Source of the DNA: Acheta domesticus
Lineage: Eukaryota > Arthropoda > Insecta > Orthoptera > Gryllidae
Length of the DNA: 64,000 nt
NCBI GenBank assembly: GCA_031308135.1
Contig: JAHLJT010003656.1
Span: 48,800,335 to 48,864,334, forward strand
Direction of reading: 5' to 3'
The notes under the pieces were generated by a model. That model saw nothing but the letters and a program-made list of their open reading frames with translations. It was not told where the DNA came from and did no database searches. The position numbers were made by a program, and so were the translations under genes. The first letter of the stretch is position 1. The number at the start of each line of letters is the position of its first letter. This document shows positions 46,992 through 60,518 of the stretch, one piece after another.

Positions 46992-49900
46992 AAATAAAAA
47001 TGAGTGAACAGAGGTACAGAACACTTCGGAAGTGAAGTATGACGATTTTGTATGCATCCCGAACGTCACAAATCCGTACATTTCTATTTTAAATCGTTCA
47101 TGCAATGAGAAAGATGTACATAATAAAAAATTACAACATTTTGAAATATTCTCCATTTATCGCTAATTGAAAGAAATGGGATATGCATATGAGAAGTGAG
47201 GATAAAGGTTCCAATGATAGAAAGAAACGATATACTATTTTGGCGACATTTAAATCTACAAAAAATTCGACAACTTAGAAACGCGAAAGGAACGTAATGT
47301 ACTTGGATAAAACTTAGAAACGTTGGTCATAATGTTGTTTCGAAACTTTGAAAGGAGCAAACCATAAAAACAACGAAAATGGTTTTTTGACCACGATTTG
47401 TTTTGCCATTTTTAGATCACAAGATGGAGTTTATTGTGGAAGCGAATGATATTATCCTAGCTAAAAAACATTCTGTTGACTATCAATAGACAGAGAATGA
47501 TGGTTAAAAATAATTATTACCTGACAATAAGCCAAGAACTGTGATCATTACGAAGAATGCGTGATGCACTTGCAGAAAGAAGAAAAAAAAGCTATTCACA
47601 GCTTCAATCTCCGTAAGGAAGAAACTGATAATTGTCTGGCATCAAAAATTATCATTTGCAAAATATTCTCTCAAAGAGAATTGCTCGATGTAAATCTTGA
47701 ATCTACAATTCATTTCAAAATAATGGACTTTACCGCTCCTACATAAGACAATTAAGTGTAAACTGTGCACATCAAAATGATGTGCCGTCAGGCAAATGGA
47801 ATGTTGAATAAAATAATTTTAATTTTCAGGACAAATAAATAGATAGATTCACAATGCGTTTGAATCAGTATGTCAGAAGCCATGAATGAATTTCCATTGG
47901 AATGTGAGTTGGAAAATAATATGTGACGAGCAGATGATTTTCACAATGACGCCGAACCTCTCTAATCATTGGGTTGTCAACTAGTTCTTTCAGAAATGTC
48001 GTCAGTAATTATTTCCGTTGATAGCAGAGAAGAAAGTTTCTCCCAAGTATTGATGGAGGGTGCCGAACCAACGATTTTTTTTGAATACGCAACTATTGAG
48101 AATGGTAGCCGTGATTTTGATTATTCTCAAGGCAGAGAGCTAGCGAGCGTGTCCTATTGGCAACAATGTATTGATTTCCATAAGGCATGTAGAGCATTCA
48201 CAACATGAAAAGCAGAATAGAAAACGATATCAGAAGATACTACACGGTAGCCCCTTCATCGGAGTTTCGCCGTTTTCTCGGAAGACAAAAGAAGTAACTG
48301 CCTTAGGACCACATTGACTCGACGCCAGTAATTAAGGTTAATTATAATATCAGAAAAGCTGAGATTTTTAATATAACAGTAAAATATGTTGAGAGTATTT
48401 GTACTACAATGGTAAAAACTGTGAAAAAATGTCGGCTCCAATAAAAAAGATCGTAATTTGTCATCAATTAAAACGAAGAAGTGCTACTAATATTAATATT
48501 TTTATCATTCTATATAATTATTTTTATTTTCTTTACGAAAGTCACATATTTATTCGGGATATATCCGCGTAATTCATTCAATCATTACAATCATATTCAA
48601 TGTTGTCTCACTTTTCAATCTTCTTTCTCACTCTTCTTTTGGACACATCCAGCCTCTAGCACTTACTTTCATTACCTTCAAGTAAATAGAACATTGAACG
48701 AGAACAATACCTATCCCTCGAACTGAATGCATTATTTGGAATTCATGTAGCGAATTGATGCGGATGTTCATATAAAATGCAAACTTGTTAGACACAGGAC
48801 AGAGATTTGTAATGGTGAATTTAAACCTGACTCATGGAGAAAGTGGTAGGTATGCGTCAGAAAAACGGACAAATTTGTCTCAATTGCAAACTTAGTGACG
48901 TTCGTCATTTCTATATTAAAGTAGGGTAGTTTTACTAGTCTTAAAAAATTGTGAAATAAACCACTTCTTTACGATCCTGAAAACTATAAACTTGTAGTAA
49001 ACCTGGATTTGTGCTTTAGACAAAGTAACATCACAGGGCCTAGTAATCATTTTGAAAGTAATAAAATTATTGAGTTTTACGGATCTTATGCTTGTTATGT
49101 TACATAATAAAGATAATTATATTGTCCTTTCATTACATAGATACTTGACTGTGGATAGAAGTCAACTATGTCTAGAATGATGCGTCTCCAAAACAGCCAA
49201 GTATCTATTGACTCTGGCTGCGGAAGCCTACGCCAACTTTTAAAGAATATTTGAACTGTACAATGACCCAACATAAAGGTCAGACTTCAGTACAGTTAGT
49301 ACAGTAAAAGTGCAATTCTTGTCCAAATACATATAGCATTACGTGTCGTAAGTTATATTGTTAATGGAATATAAGAAAGCTCATAACCATTCAGAAACAT
49401 AAAACAATCATCAAAAATGTAGTAAATCATTCCGATTTCAGACCAATTAAATTAAGGTGAATGCTTATCGCATCCTTCAACAAAAATAGAAAATGTTTAT
49501 TGAACTTACAAAGAATCCTCTTCTTCTGTTTGTTGTACATTCAAAACAAAAAGATGACATGGGACTGATTTGCAGAGTTCCGAATAGTACAATGAACAAT
49601 GTATCATTCCTAAATGTCAACACCTCCGCTTGTAACCTTGTGGCCACTTAATTTGCCTACATTTTGGTGACAAATATTTCAATGGCTTGTGCCTGTATTT
49701 CCTAATAAGTTAAAAGTATCTAAATAATGCCCAGAAAAATGAAAAAGTAATCAAATTAAACATCTATTTTTTACCTGAGTTGTCCTTGAAGTGTCAGTAT
49801 TATACAGGAATGTTCATTCTCACCTAGAAGAAAGAAAACTGAACGTTAAAAAGCACTAATTATACAAATAAAGTATTCGAAACATTAATAACACTTCTAG

Positions 49901-50303
49901 AAACTATTTCCATATTTTACTTTCCAAAACAACACATAATAAACAATCTAGATCTAAGAATGCGTTAAAAAACACGCATTCCAATACACGTCCAATTGTA
50001 TGTTTATTCCAGTGCACAATAGATCAAGTTATTTACTACAAACAAGAATAAGAATTATCCACTTTTTCGAAATCAGAAACACACAAAAGTTTTTCCGGTC
50101 AGAAAAATTGCCTTTATTTGCTACATCGGTACATTACTCTCTTTTCACAGAAATAGTACACAGGAAAATTAAAATAAAGGTTCTTTGTAGAATACGGGCG
50201 GGGCATTTAAATGTTCTACCCCGCACCGTGCTGGACTCCCTTGGGGAGAAAAGGTGGTAAAGTGGACGGTGATGAGCTGCCGTGCGGAGGCCCCGATATT
50301 TCG

Positions 50304-50442
50304 GATTGATTGATTAGTGATTTCGGGCACGTCAAAGCAAACGCATTAGTTCCGTAAGTGTATTGCATGAATATCATCGCGAGAGATAGCAGGAGCCTCA
50401 CCAGCAGATATGGCGAGATTCCAGCGCCAACCTACGTCACTG
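50304..50442 (-). mobile_element. SINE S1 3' fragment, second copy
   Basis: Equivalent to 31364-31505. Confidence 0.7.
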
Positions 50443-51089
50443 TCAATCTACGCCCCCTATTTTCAACGGAAATCAACGCCCCCTATTTTCAACGCAAAAT
50501 ATATTGCACTGAACGTCGTCAAATATCGCAAAATGCATGATGTTTTTGTCGAAATAAATACGGGATATAGCGTGTAAAATGTGAGGTAGTGTAAAGTTTC
50601 GTACAGTCCTCATATGTTTATTTACATTTTCGTAAACAAGTAACGGATAATGGATTTCACTTGTTAATAAAATCAGGTTAGCAATGGGGATATTGAGTAT
50701 GAACAGAGACGGAGAATTGAACGTAAGAATGTTCCTCCAAAAAAAATGTAATATCATCATATTTTGCAATGTACGAAGATTGTAATAATTTGAAATAAAA
50801 TATAAAATTAAGAATTGAAATGTACTACATAGACATTAAATAGTAGCTGCAGATGCCACAAAAGAAAATGGTGGCCGAAGCGGAACGTTACAGTAGTTGT
50901 AAAACGTGTAAGCTCTAAGCAGTTGATTTGCAGGAGAAAGGTAACGAAGATTACGCAAGTACGAAGATTGTGATAGTTTAAAAAAATATAAAAATAGAAA
51001 AATAAGTAGTACCAGCAGATGCACAAAAGAAAATTGGTGGCCGAAGCGGAACGTTACAGAAGTTGTAAAACGTGTAAGCCCTAAGCAGT

Positions 51090-51400
51090 TGATTTGCGGG
51101 GAGAAAGGCGGGCGACAGCCAGGTAAAGCCGCAGCGCCTTGCGTCGTCGTCGTCGTCGTCGTCGTGTGCGGGGGCGGGGAGGGAAGAAGAAGGACGCGCC
51201 ACCTCCGGCCTATTTCCTCGCGGCGACAGCGCCGCTTCCGAAGGCGAAATATCGCCCGCGCGCCGCGCCGCGAGGGGGCACGCACGAGCGCGCGCGCGAC
51301 GGCGCAAGAGCGACGCAAGAGCGCCTGGGAGGCGCCGCCGCCGCGGGCTTAGGCCTCCGCCAGACACATCGCTCCGGCCGCCACACCTCCACGCACCACG
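51090..51400. other. CpG island, second copy
   Basis: Equivalent to 32160-32480, including the (CGT)n run. Confidence 0.55.
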
Positions 51401-51429
51401 CCCACCGCGCCTTCCCCTCCCTGGCGACG

Positions 51430-52850
51430 CGACCTTCCTTTCACCCTGCGAAACGCCTTTCCTTCACAACGCCTACCCTTCACTACGCCTTCCCTTCACC
51501 ACGCCTTTCCCTTCATCACGCCTTTCTTTTCACCACGTCTTTTCCTCACCACATCTTTCCTTCACTACGCCTTTTCCTTCACCACACCTTTCCCTTCACC
51601 AAACCTTTCCCTCATCACGCCTTTCTTTTCACCATGTCTTTCCTTCACCACGTCTTTTCCTTCATCACGCCATTCCCTTCACAACGCCTACCCTTCACTA
51701 CGCCTTCCCCTTCACCACGCCTTCCCCTTCACCACGCCTTTCCCTTCATCACGCCTTTCTTTTCATCACGTCTCTTCCTTTACCACGACTTTTCCTTCGC
51801 CACGCCCTTTCCTTCGCCACGCTTTTCCTTCACCACGCCTTTTCCTTCACCACGCCTTCCCTTCACCACGCCTTTCCTTCACCAAGCCTTTCCCTTCATC
51901 ATGCCCTTCCTTCCCCACGCTCTCCTTCACCACGCCTTTTCCTTCACCACGCCTTTCCCTTCACCACACCTTCCCCTTTCCCACGCTTTCCTTCACCAAG
52001 CTTTCCCTTCACCACACCTTCCCTTCACCACGTCTTCCCTCGGCATGGCTTTCCCTCCAACGCGACCTTCATCCTATATGCTTCTACCTCCAAAACGCCT
52101 TTCTCTCACCTACGCCTCCCCCTTCACTAGATCTTCCCCTCATCATGCCTATCCCTCGATGTGGCCTCCGTACGACGCGACCTTCGTTCATCACACAGCT
52201 CCTGGGAAACGCCTTTCCTTTCACAACGGCTCCCCTTATGCCTTTCCCGTCACCACGTCTTTCCCCTTCACCACGGTTTCTTCATCACACCTTCTTTTCA
52301 TCAGGCCTTCCCCCTCGGCATGGCTCTCCCTCAATCGACCTTCCATCTACCACGCTTCTCCTTCCAAAAGTACTTTCCCTCCCCCAGTCTTCCCTTCACC
52401 ACGCCTTCCCTTTCACCACGCCTTGCCCATCGGTTGCCTTTCCTGTTAACACGACCTTCCATCCACAACGCTTCTCCTCCAAAAACACCTTTCCCTCCAC
52501 CACCCCTTTTTCTTATCTAAACACCACGCTTTTCTCTTCCCACCCCTTTCCCTACCCATGCCTTTCCCTCGCCAGGCCTTCCCTTCTCTAAGCATTATCC
52601 CTACACCGAGTCTTTCCGTCCACAACGCTTCTCGCCAACACGCCTCTCTCTCCGTCACGCCTTCCCCTCTATCCTGCCTCACCTGACGTCTTCTTCTTAC
52701 GTTTTCTCTCCAAGCCTCTCTTCCCTCCACTCCTCGACCACCAGCTCTTCTCGCATACCAGCCCTTCCATCCCACTGCCCATTCCAGACCAGCAACCCTT
52801 TGTACCACAGGCACTTCTCGCCCGCCAGCTCTGTGCTTGATCGGTCGTTA
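51430..52850. repeat. 17-bp pyrimidine minisatellite, second copy
   Basis: Equivalent to 32505-33930, with many one-base losses in T and C runs. Confidence 0.9.
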
Positions 52851-52999
52851 GAGATCATCGCCCTTTCCAGCCAAATAGCTTCCTTTCACCACAACTCACC
52901 ACTCTCCATCTTGCTCGCGCACCAACTCTTCTACACGTTGCGACTTCCACATACCACCAGCATATAGTACCGCCCTCCCCCGCACGATTATCTGATGTC

Positions 53000-53195
53000 G
53001 ATACAGTGCCTCTGACCGGTAGGTTATAGGATCACGTCCCGACGGCGGTAGGATTTTCGACACTAGCTTGTCACCAAGGTCGAGTCAGTCGCTGTCTCGA
53101 GGAGAATTCTAGCAACCGGCTGCTCTAATCGGTAGTTATACGTTTTTTGTTAGGGTACTGCTCCGGCAATCGCCTGGTGTTAATCGGAGAAATGG
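53000..53195 (+). mobile_element. SINE S1 5' fragment, second copy
   Basis: Equivalent to 34095-34290. Confidence 0.75.
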
Positions 53196-53600
53196 TGCAA
53201 ATCTACTCAATTCAAAATAATGTACATTAATCAAGCAACTGAATGTGTACAACAAAGTTTATTTAAAGGAACAATATCTATCACTAAACTTGTAGTTGAC
53301 CAAGGGGATAAACATTTTTAGGCCTTTTGCAATTTAAAAACTTCTGAGTGACCTGTTAAAACGAAGTCGATGATCTTCGTAAGTTAACTTAACTCTTATC
53401 ATAAGAAATTAAGAGGAGATATTTGGAAAATTTCGGAAATTAGTCATACGCTTCATGTAAAGTTGACACCCTTGTTCACCCTCAAATTTATTATTTTCTT
53501 TCGATATCGCAGGGCTTCATGTTAGTTGACATTAACCGAGGAATATTAATTTTTCAAAAATTCCTACTACAAGGTTTGGTGCTTGTAAACAGAGGGTAGA

Positions 53601-54912
53601 ACGTTTAAAACTGCTTTGGAACATGTGAGAAACGTCTAAAATTGTATACTCAGACTTCCGTTTTACAAAACGGAGATTATGACTACGTCGTCCCGACTCC
53701 TTGAATTGTCCAGGAAACCCACGACTACCTTTTCTGTACATGGTTGCAAATAAATGGCCCAAGAAGAATAAGAATCAAATCCGTATTTTCTTCCAGCTGT
53801 CGACGTTGACATTTACACTACGCATCCCACCAGTGCCACCAGAATTAGTACTATTTGCTTTCGCGTTTAAAACAGGTTTGGAAGAAGATGAGAAATGTCT
53901 GCATTTGTACACTGAGACTTCCTCTGTTTTACAAAACGTAGATTATCACTACGGCTCCCTGACTCCTTGAATTGTCCACGACTATCTTTTCTGTACATGG
54001 TTGCAAATAAATGGCCCAAGAAGAATAAGAATAAGAATCATATCCGTATTTTCTTCCAGCTGTCGACGTTGACATTTACACCCCGCATCCCACCGGCGCC
54101 CCCAGAATTACTACTATCTGCTTCGGCGTTGAAAAACAGGTTTGGAAGAAGATGAGAAATGTCTGGATTTGTACACTGAGACTTTCCTCTGTTTTACAAA
54201 ACGTAGATTATCACTACGGCTCCCTGACTCCTTGAATTGTCCACGACTATCTTTTCTGTATGTGGTTGCAAATAAATGGCCCAAGAAGAATAAGAATAAG
54301 AATCATATCCGTATTTTCTTCCAGCTGTCGACGTTGACATTTACACCCGCATCCACCGGCGCCCCCAGAATTACTACTATCTGCTTCGGCGTTGAAAACA
54401 GGTTTGGAAGAAGATGAGAAATGTCTGGATTTGTACACTGAGACTTTCCTCTGTTTTACAAAACGTAGATTATCACTACGGCTCCACGACTCCTTGAATT
54501 GTCGACGACTATCTTTTCTGTATATGGTTGCAAATAAATGGCCCAAGAAGAATAAGAATAAGAATCATATCCGTATTTTCTTCCAGCTGTCGACGTTGAC
54601 ATTTACACCCGCATCCCACCAGCGCCCCCAGAATTACTACTATCTGCTTCGGCGTTGAAAACAGGTTGGAAGAAGATGAGAAATGTCTGGATTTGTACAC
54701 TGAGACTTTTCCTCTGTTTTACAAAACGTAGATTATCACTACGGCTCCACGACTCCTTGAATTGTCGACGACTATCTTTTCTGTATATGGTTGCAAATAA
54801 ATGGCCCAAGAAGAATAAGAATAAGAATCATATCCGTATTTCTTCCAGCTGTCGACGTTGACATTTACACCCCGCATCCCACCAGCGCCCCAGAATTACT
54901 ACTATCTGCTTC
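53601..54912 (+). repeat. 264-bp tandem array, second copy
   Basis: Equivalent to 34703-36022 but net 8 bases shorter. Single-base indels (for example near 53920, 54133, 54348, 54355 and 54666) fragment the frame that is open in the first copy. Confidence 0.9.
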
Positions 54913-56139
54913 CGCGCGCTCGCGCGTGCGCACCGCCGCCGCCGGCACCGCAACATTTCACGCGCCTTCGCCTCGCCGAGGAGGATTTGCGGCGCGGGCG
55001 GAGGTGGCTCCGCGGTGCGGCGGCGGGCGGAGGCTACCGTGGGGCGGATTCGCGCGAGCGAGCTCGCGCGTGAAGTGAGAGATCGTGTGTATAATGTATG
55101 TGCTAGGATGTTGCAGGTGCGAGAAAGGGAAGGCGGGATATTAAAATGTATGTTTCCCCTTACGTCTGGGAAATTAGGGTTGCGAATTCTACGAATGTAG
55201 TACGAGTGTTTGTGCACGACGGCTGTCGAATTTATGAGGAAAGCGAAGAGCAGGTGGATATGCAGAGGGTTTATATTCGCAATTGACAGGGTGCATGCAA
55301 GTTGATCTGCGATTTATAAATATTCATGAGTAGGATATCAATATGTATTTAAAATTCATTAATTAGTATAAATAATTTTGTTGAACTGTATAAAATGATA
55401 CTAAAATTAAAAATTGGCATCTGTGTACTGTTTTATAAATACGATCGCAATGCGATAACGAATATATTTTAAACTATTAAATTATATTACATAAATGAAC
55501 ATTGTTCACTTTATTCGATGGAAAAATAGTTTTCGTAAATTTCCCTAAGTTTCCGTAATTCGTAATTTCCAGACAATTCATTATTGCTTTAAACGACATA
55601 ATATAATATCAGAAAAATATATAATATATGAAATAATGTAAGACTCGAATGAAATAATGTAATATGTTTGCTTCTAAAGCCTGGAAATAGGAGAATATGT
55701 ATAGAAATATGAGTTGTTACTAAATAAAATAACATCAGATACCACTGCTTTTGTAATATGGATCCAATCTCCTTCCATTGTTTTGCTACCAAAAATTACA
55801 AATAGATATTTGTTATCGTTTGTTATTACTCAATATTTTATTCCCTATACCAATTCGCAAACAATTCGTCATATTAGTAGAGAATAAACAAAAAATATTA
55901 GGTCGTATAAATGGTACAATTCAATTTCTATCACTGGTGTGTTCTGAATTCAAATGTTTTAAATTTGAGTTTGTCGTTGCGGAATACGGTAGAGTAAACT
56001 TTTAGGCCACAAAAGTGAAATTTCCACAAAATTCAGGGCAGCAGCATTTAAATTCAGATGAAAATCAGAAAGTTAAGTGCTACTTTTGACTAAGCGAAAA
56101 AAAGCGAGCATATGTGTTCGTTCATTTTTCAACGTTTGA

Positions 56140-56880
56140 ACGCGAAAAGCGGCGTTTGGCATTCTCGATGAAGGTCGCGCAACGTAGAATCCAATGCCCT
56201 GTCAAACCTCCACGTAACCGAAATTGTTTGACTGCGCATGCGCGAGGCCAGCGGAGGGTGGTGGCGTCCGTTTGTGCGAAGCCATTTTCCGTTCGAAAGC
56301 GCGAAAAGCGGTGCGTTATTGCGCCTTCGGCGAGCGGCTGGCGCGGCGGGTCGGTCCGGGCAGGGCGACGAATGGCCGGTAATTAAAGTGAACGCGCTGC
56401 AGTGTGGGTGTGTCCACACGTCGAATGCCTAATTCTCCGCCTTTAACTCCCGTTGGCACAACGACATATACACACACGCACGTACACACAAACACGTACA
56501 CACACACACACAAACACACACGTACCTACTCGCACTCTCTCCATGAGCGGTTACGGGTCGCCGACAGCGCGTAGTTCCTAACAGGGCCACCTCCCCTCTC
56601 CCCATTCATTCCCCCTCTCTTCCATCCTCTCCCTCTTTTATCTCCTGTCTCCACTTCCAACGGCGACCCCTCGAGCGTCGGCTGCGGAAAGGGTCGGCCT
56701 TTGTTCGTCGACTGTTTAGGTCTCGAAGCCCGGCCTGCTCGGCGTCTCCGGACAACCCAACTTCCCAGCGCGCCTGCGCTTCGGGACGTTATGCAACCCG
56801 CAGCACGGTCGCGTATAAGGGACTGCGACGGAACTCGTAGGGGCTCTCGGCAACTTCTACGCTAATTAAAAGGATTTGGA
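56140..56880. promoter_or_regulatory. Candidate regulatory CpG island, second copy
   Basis: Equivalent to 37261-38000. The NRF1-like palindrome is at 56233-56243 and the (CA)n run at 56464-56523. Confidence 0.4.
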
Positions 56881-57442
56881 CGGCGGAATGCTCTGGAACA
56901 AAAGACCACGCACAATAGGGGCACTGTTGTGGAAATTGAAGCGGATTGATGGAGGCTGTGGGTTAACCCTTGTAAACGCATCAGTCATTACTTTGTTATT
57001 TATATGATGGATTAATATATCTCACAAGTGTAGGACTTCTTTTGCTATTACCTTCCAACCAGAGAGTATTTTTTTAATTTCTGTATTAACTAATTGCATT
57101 TGGTTACGATATAAATACAATTTTTCTGTTTATTACTTTCATAATATTCTCTTAGTTGTCACTGATCGTGTTCTATTTTTTCTTTCCACCGATTTAGACC
57201 TAACCAAATAGGAGAAGGTAAGGCCTGCGTTTATTACGGTATAGTTTTTTAACAAACAGAACGCTTAGCATTAACATAATTGATATATGACGTAATAGAT
57301 ATTTCTGGAATATATTTTAGCTCTACGATGTTTAAGTAATTAAGAATTCCAAGATTCCTTACTTACAAAATGAATACAAATTAGCAAACTTAATTAACTT
57401 GATAGATTATACCGTGTTTCAGGGCGCGTTAACGCATGTTAA

Positions 57443-57907
57443 TTAGCTCCGTAAGTGCAGTGCGTGTTGTTGAAAGGGCGATATAGCAATCAGGTATAGA
57501 CCTACAAATTGGCTTGTGGGGTTTAGCTGCCCAGCCAGTTATCTCTACTAACGAGTCCCAGTCCAGACGCTACAAGCTCTACGATTCCGACCGACCACCC
57601 GAACACGTGTGGTAGTGTAGTGCATGTAAGTGTAAATGAATGCAAGTAAGGGATGAGAATAGGACAAGGAAGAGGACGGAAAGATCGCTCGCTGCCCGTA
57701 TCCTGCTTATTAGGATACAGATCAGGCTTTCACCTGCTGCAGTAGAATATGATAGGCCAAAGTAGCCACCCACTATAATTCTCCAGACAGAAGATGAATT
57801 CGACCTACACATCTAGCTATTGTAAAAATCCTGTCACGATCGACTCGAAGCCTAGAACTTCCTGTCAGAGACACTGCCGTGACATCAGTAATGCCCTGAG
57901 CTGCCTC
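57443..57907 (-). mobile_element. SINE S1 near full length, second copy
   Basis: Equivalent to 38553-39022. Confidence 0.7.
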
Positions 57908-58324
57908 AAACAGTACATCTCATTCGCATTAGTTTAATACAGTCTAATTGAAAAGTAATAATTAAAGTTCGCTCGGATTAAGTAAAGTTTGTTTGAGCGA
58001 TTTTCTTACTCATTTTAAATGTGATATGGTAAGCATAAACTGACCATTGAATTTATGAGAATTGGGAAGTGTGTTTGTGAATATAATGGGTTTCGCTCGC
58101 CCAAATGCTCCGCGGCGTGGAAATCGTAGCGTCGGGACGCGCTGAAGATCGGCGGTTCAGAAATCGTCCGCTCGGCCCAATCGTCCAGATTTTCTCTCCG
58201 TCGCTGAGCTCGAGAACAGCAAAAGGAGCAAAAAGCCGCTGACCGCTCTCTTCCGGCGAGAGCGGGAACCAGCGCTGGCGACGCACCAGCAGAGCGCGCG
58301 CGCGGGTCGATCACGACGCCTTCT

Positions 58325-58995
58325 CCCTCACCCCACCCCACCCCATACTCGCCCCTCCCGTACTCTAGCCTCCCTTTCCTGCACAACCCCGCCGCCAAAC
58401 CGTTCTCCCCTTCCTGCACATCGCCGCAACTCTCTCCCCCTTCTCGTCCACTCCCATCCTCACCTTCCTACTCACCCCCGCCCCTCCCTTCCCCCTTCCC
58501 ATTCACTCTCGCCCCTCCCGTCCTCCCCTTCATACTCATTCCCCTCCCGCCCCCTTCATACTCACTACCCTCCCGTCCTCCCCTTCCTGCTCACCCCTGT
58601 CCCTCCCGTCCTCCCCGTCCTACCCTTGACGATCACTTCCCGCCCCTCCCGCCATCCTTTTCCTGTTTCACCCCAACCCTCCTGTCCTCCCCTTCCTACT
58701 CACCCACTCCCCTCCCATCCTCCCCTTCTCTTTCACTTCCGCCCCTCCCGTCCTCCCCTTCCTACTCACCTCTCCCGTCCCTCCCGCCCCGCCCCTCCCG
58801 TCCTACCCTTCCTACTCATCCCCGCTCCATCCTTCCCCCTGGTCCGTTCACTCCCGCCCCTCCCTCCCTCCTCTTCCTGCACATCCCCGCCCTTCCCGTC
58901 ATCCCCTTCCTTCTCACCCCTGCCACCAAACCTCTTTTCCAATCCTCGAGCACCGCTGTTTCTCGATCCTCGCTCTCCCTCCTCGCGACCTACAA
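58325..58995. repeat. C-rich minisatellite, second copy
   Basis: Equivalent to 39426-40105. A CpG island precedes it at about 58085-58320. Confidence 0.85.
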
Positions 58996-59563
58996 TTCCA
59001 ATACCAGCGGCACTCTGTTTATTCGGTGTCTTCAAGTTCTTTTTACGATATTTGGTGTTTTTCAATAATATTTTTCTTTGGAGTGATTTTATGTCTTGTT
59101 TTACATTCTGTTGGTTCTCTCTCCTCCCTGTTGGCGTTCATTTCTTATTGCTTATTATTTTTTTATTTTCTATCCTTTGTGACCTACTTTCTGTTTTTAG
59201 AATTTGATGCTCGTAAAACATTTTATGAATGTTCGAAAATCTTCTTTTTTGTGTCCTCTTTCAAATATGCTAAAATGTAACAATTTACAAAATGACATTA
59301 ACTAAATATTTTAAATTATTTTATATCTCCAAATAAATTAATGCTTTTGTTCACATTAAAGAGTCTCCATATTGAAAATAATGTTAAATGATCAAATTTT
59401 ATAGTGAATAATACTTAATTGGGATTATTATGGAATATGATGAATATATACTAATTGTATGCACATAGAGTTTATAAACTCGGATACATCACTGTAGTTA
59501 AAAGAAGATGGTACATAAGTTACATAACTTCTATCACTGAGCAATCTGTATATATATAAAATC

Positions 59564-59588
59564 TGTGTGTGTGTGTGTGTGTGTGTGT
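59564..59588. repeat. (TG)n microsatellite, second copy
   Basis: Equivalent to 40666-40691. Confidence 0.95.
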
Positions 59589-60473
59589 TTACATTCCTGA
59601 ACATTTACAGTGAGTAGAATTATCTCACTTGAGATAGAGAAGCGCATGTTTTGCGTCTGACGACTAGAGCTATCTGCATGTTCTCTTCTTAGCAAAATAT
59701 ATCTCCGAGCTGTAGAACATCTCACTTGATATATATTCATGAACTTATACTTTCAGATGTGCGAAAATAGAGTACTCTTTCTCTCTCTCTTCTCTTGCCT
59801 CTTTCTTATTTTGTTTTTCGATTACGCACGAGCTCTCTGTTATTTTATTTTTCGTGGACAGTAGTGACAAAAGAATGAAAGAGCACGCCGACGTGTTTCC
59901 AAGCCACTCCCCCAACGCAACCCTGTGGAACGCCCTACACATACCCAGCACGTCCACTGGGCCTGAGTCTGCGCAAGCGCAATGCACGGGCGCCGCCGCT
60001 CGCATTTTAATTCCACGTCCAAGCACTGTGCAGCGCGTCGCCCGCCGCTCCCGATATGTCGCTCCCGACATATCTCGTCACATATGTCGTGTGTCAAGAC
60101 TTCACGACGGCGAGGTCCATGTGCGCAAAATAGTACTTCATGAAACGATGATGTAATGATGCGTATTAAATACATAAGTATGATATTACGATTCGAGCGA
60201 GTATCGTAAACTTCACTGTAGTGTATAATACCCATTACATCGAGTTTCCTACGGCACTATTTCTATGACTTTTATAAGTTAAACTTGTACTTTGAATCGT
60301 TTCATGACAGTTGACATGCAGATTTCAGCCAAGGCCACCTTGCAGAAACCTCTCTAACCTACCCACGCATGCTGCCGCAAGGGGCTACTAGACCGCCTGC
60401 GAAGGAGTACTACGCTAGTCAAATAGAATCAAAGTGAAATTACGATCCAATTTAGTTTATATGAAATTCCACG

Positions 60474-60475
60474 AA

Positions 60476-60517
<42 letters not shown>
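60474..60517. repeat. (AAT)n microsatellite, second copy
   Basis: Uninterrupted AAT run. The first copy at 41571-41613 has an ATATAT interruption. Confidence 0.9.
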
Positions 60518-60518
<1 letters not shown>

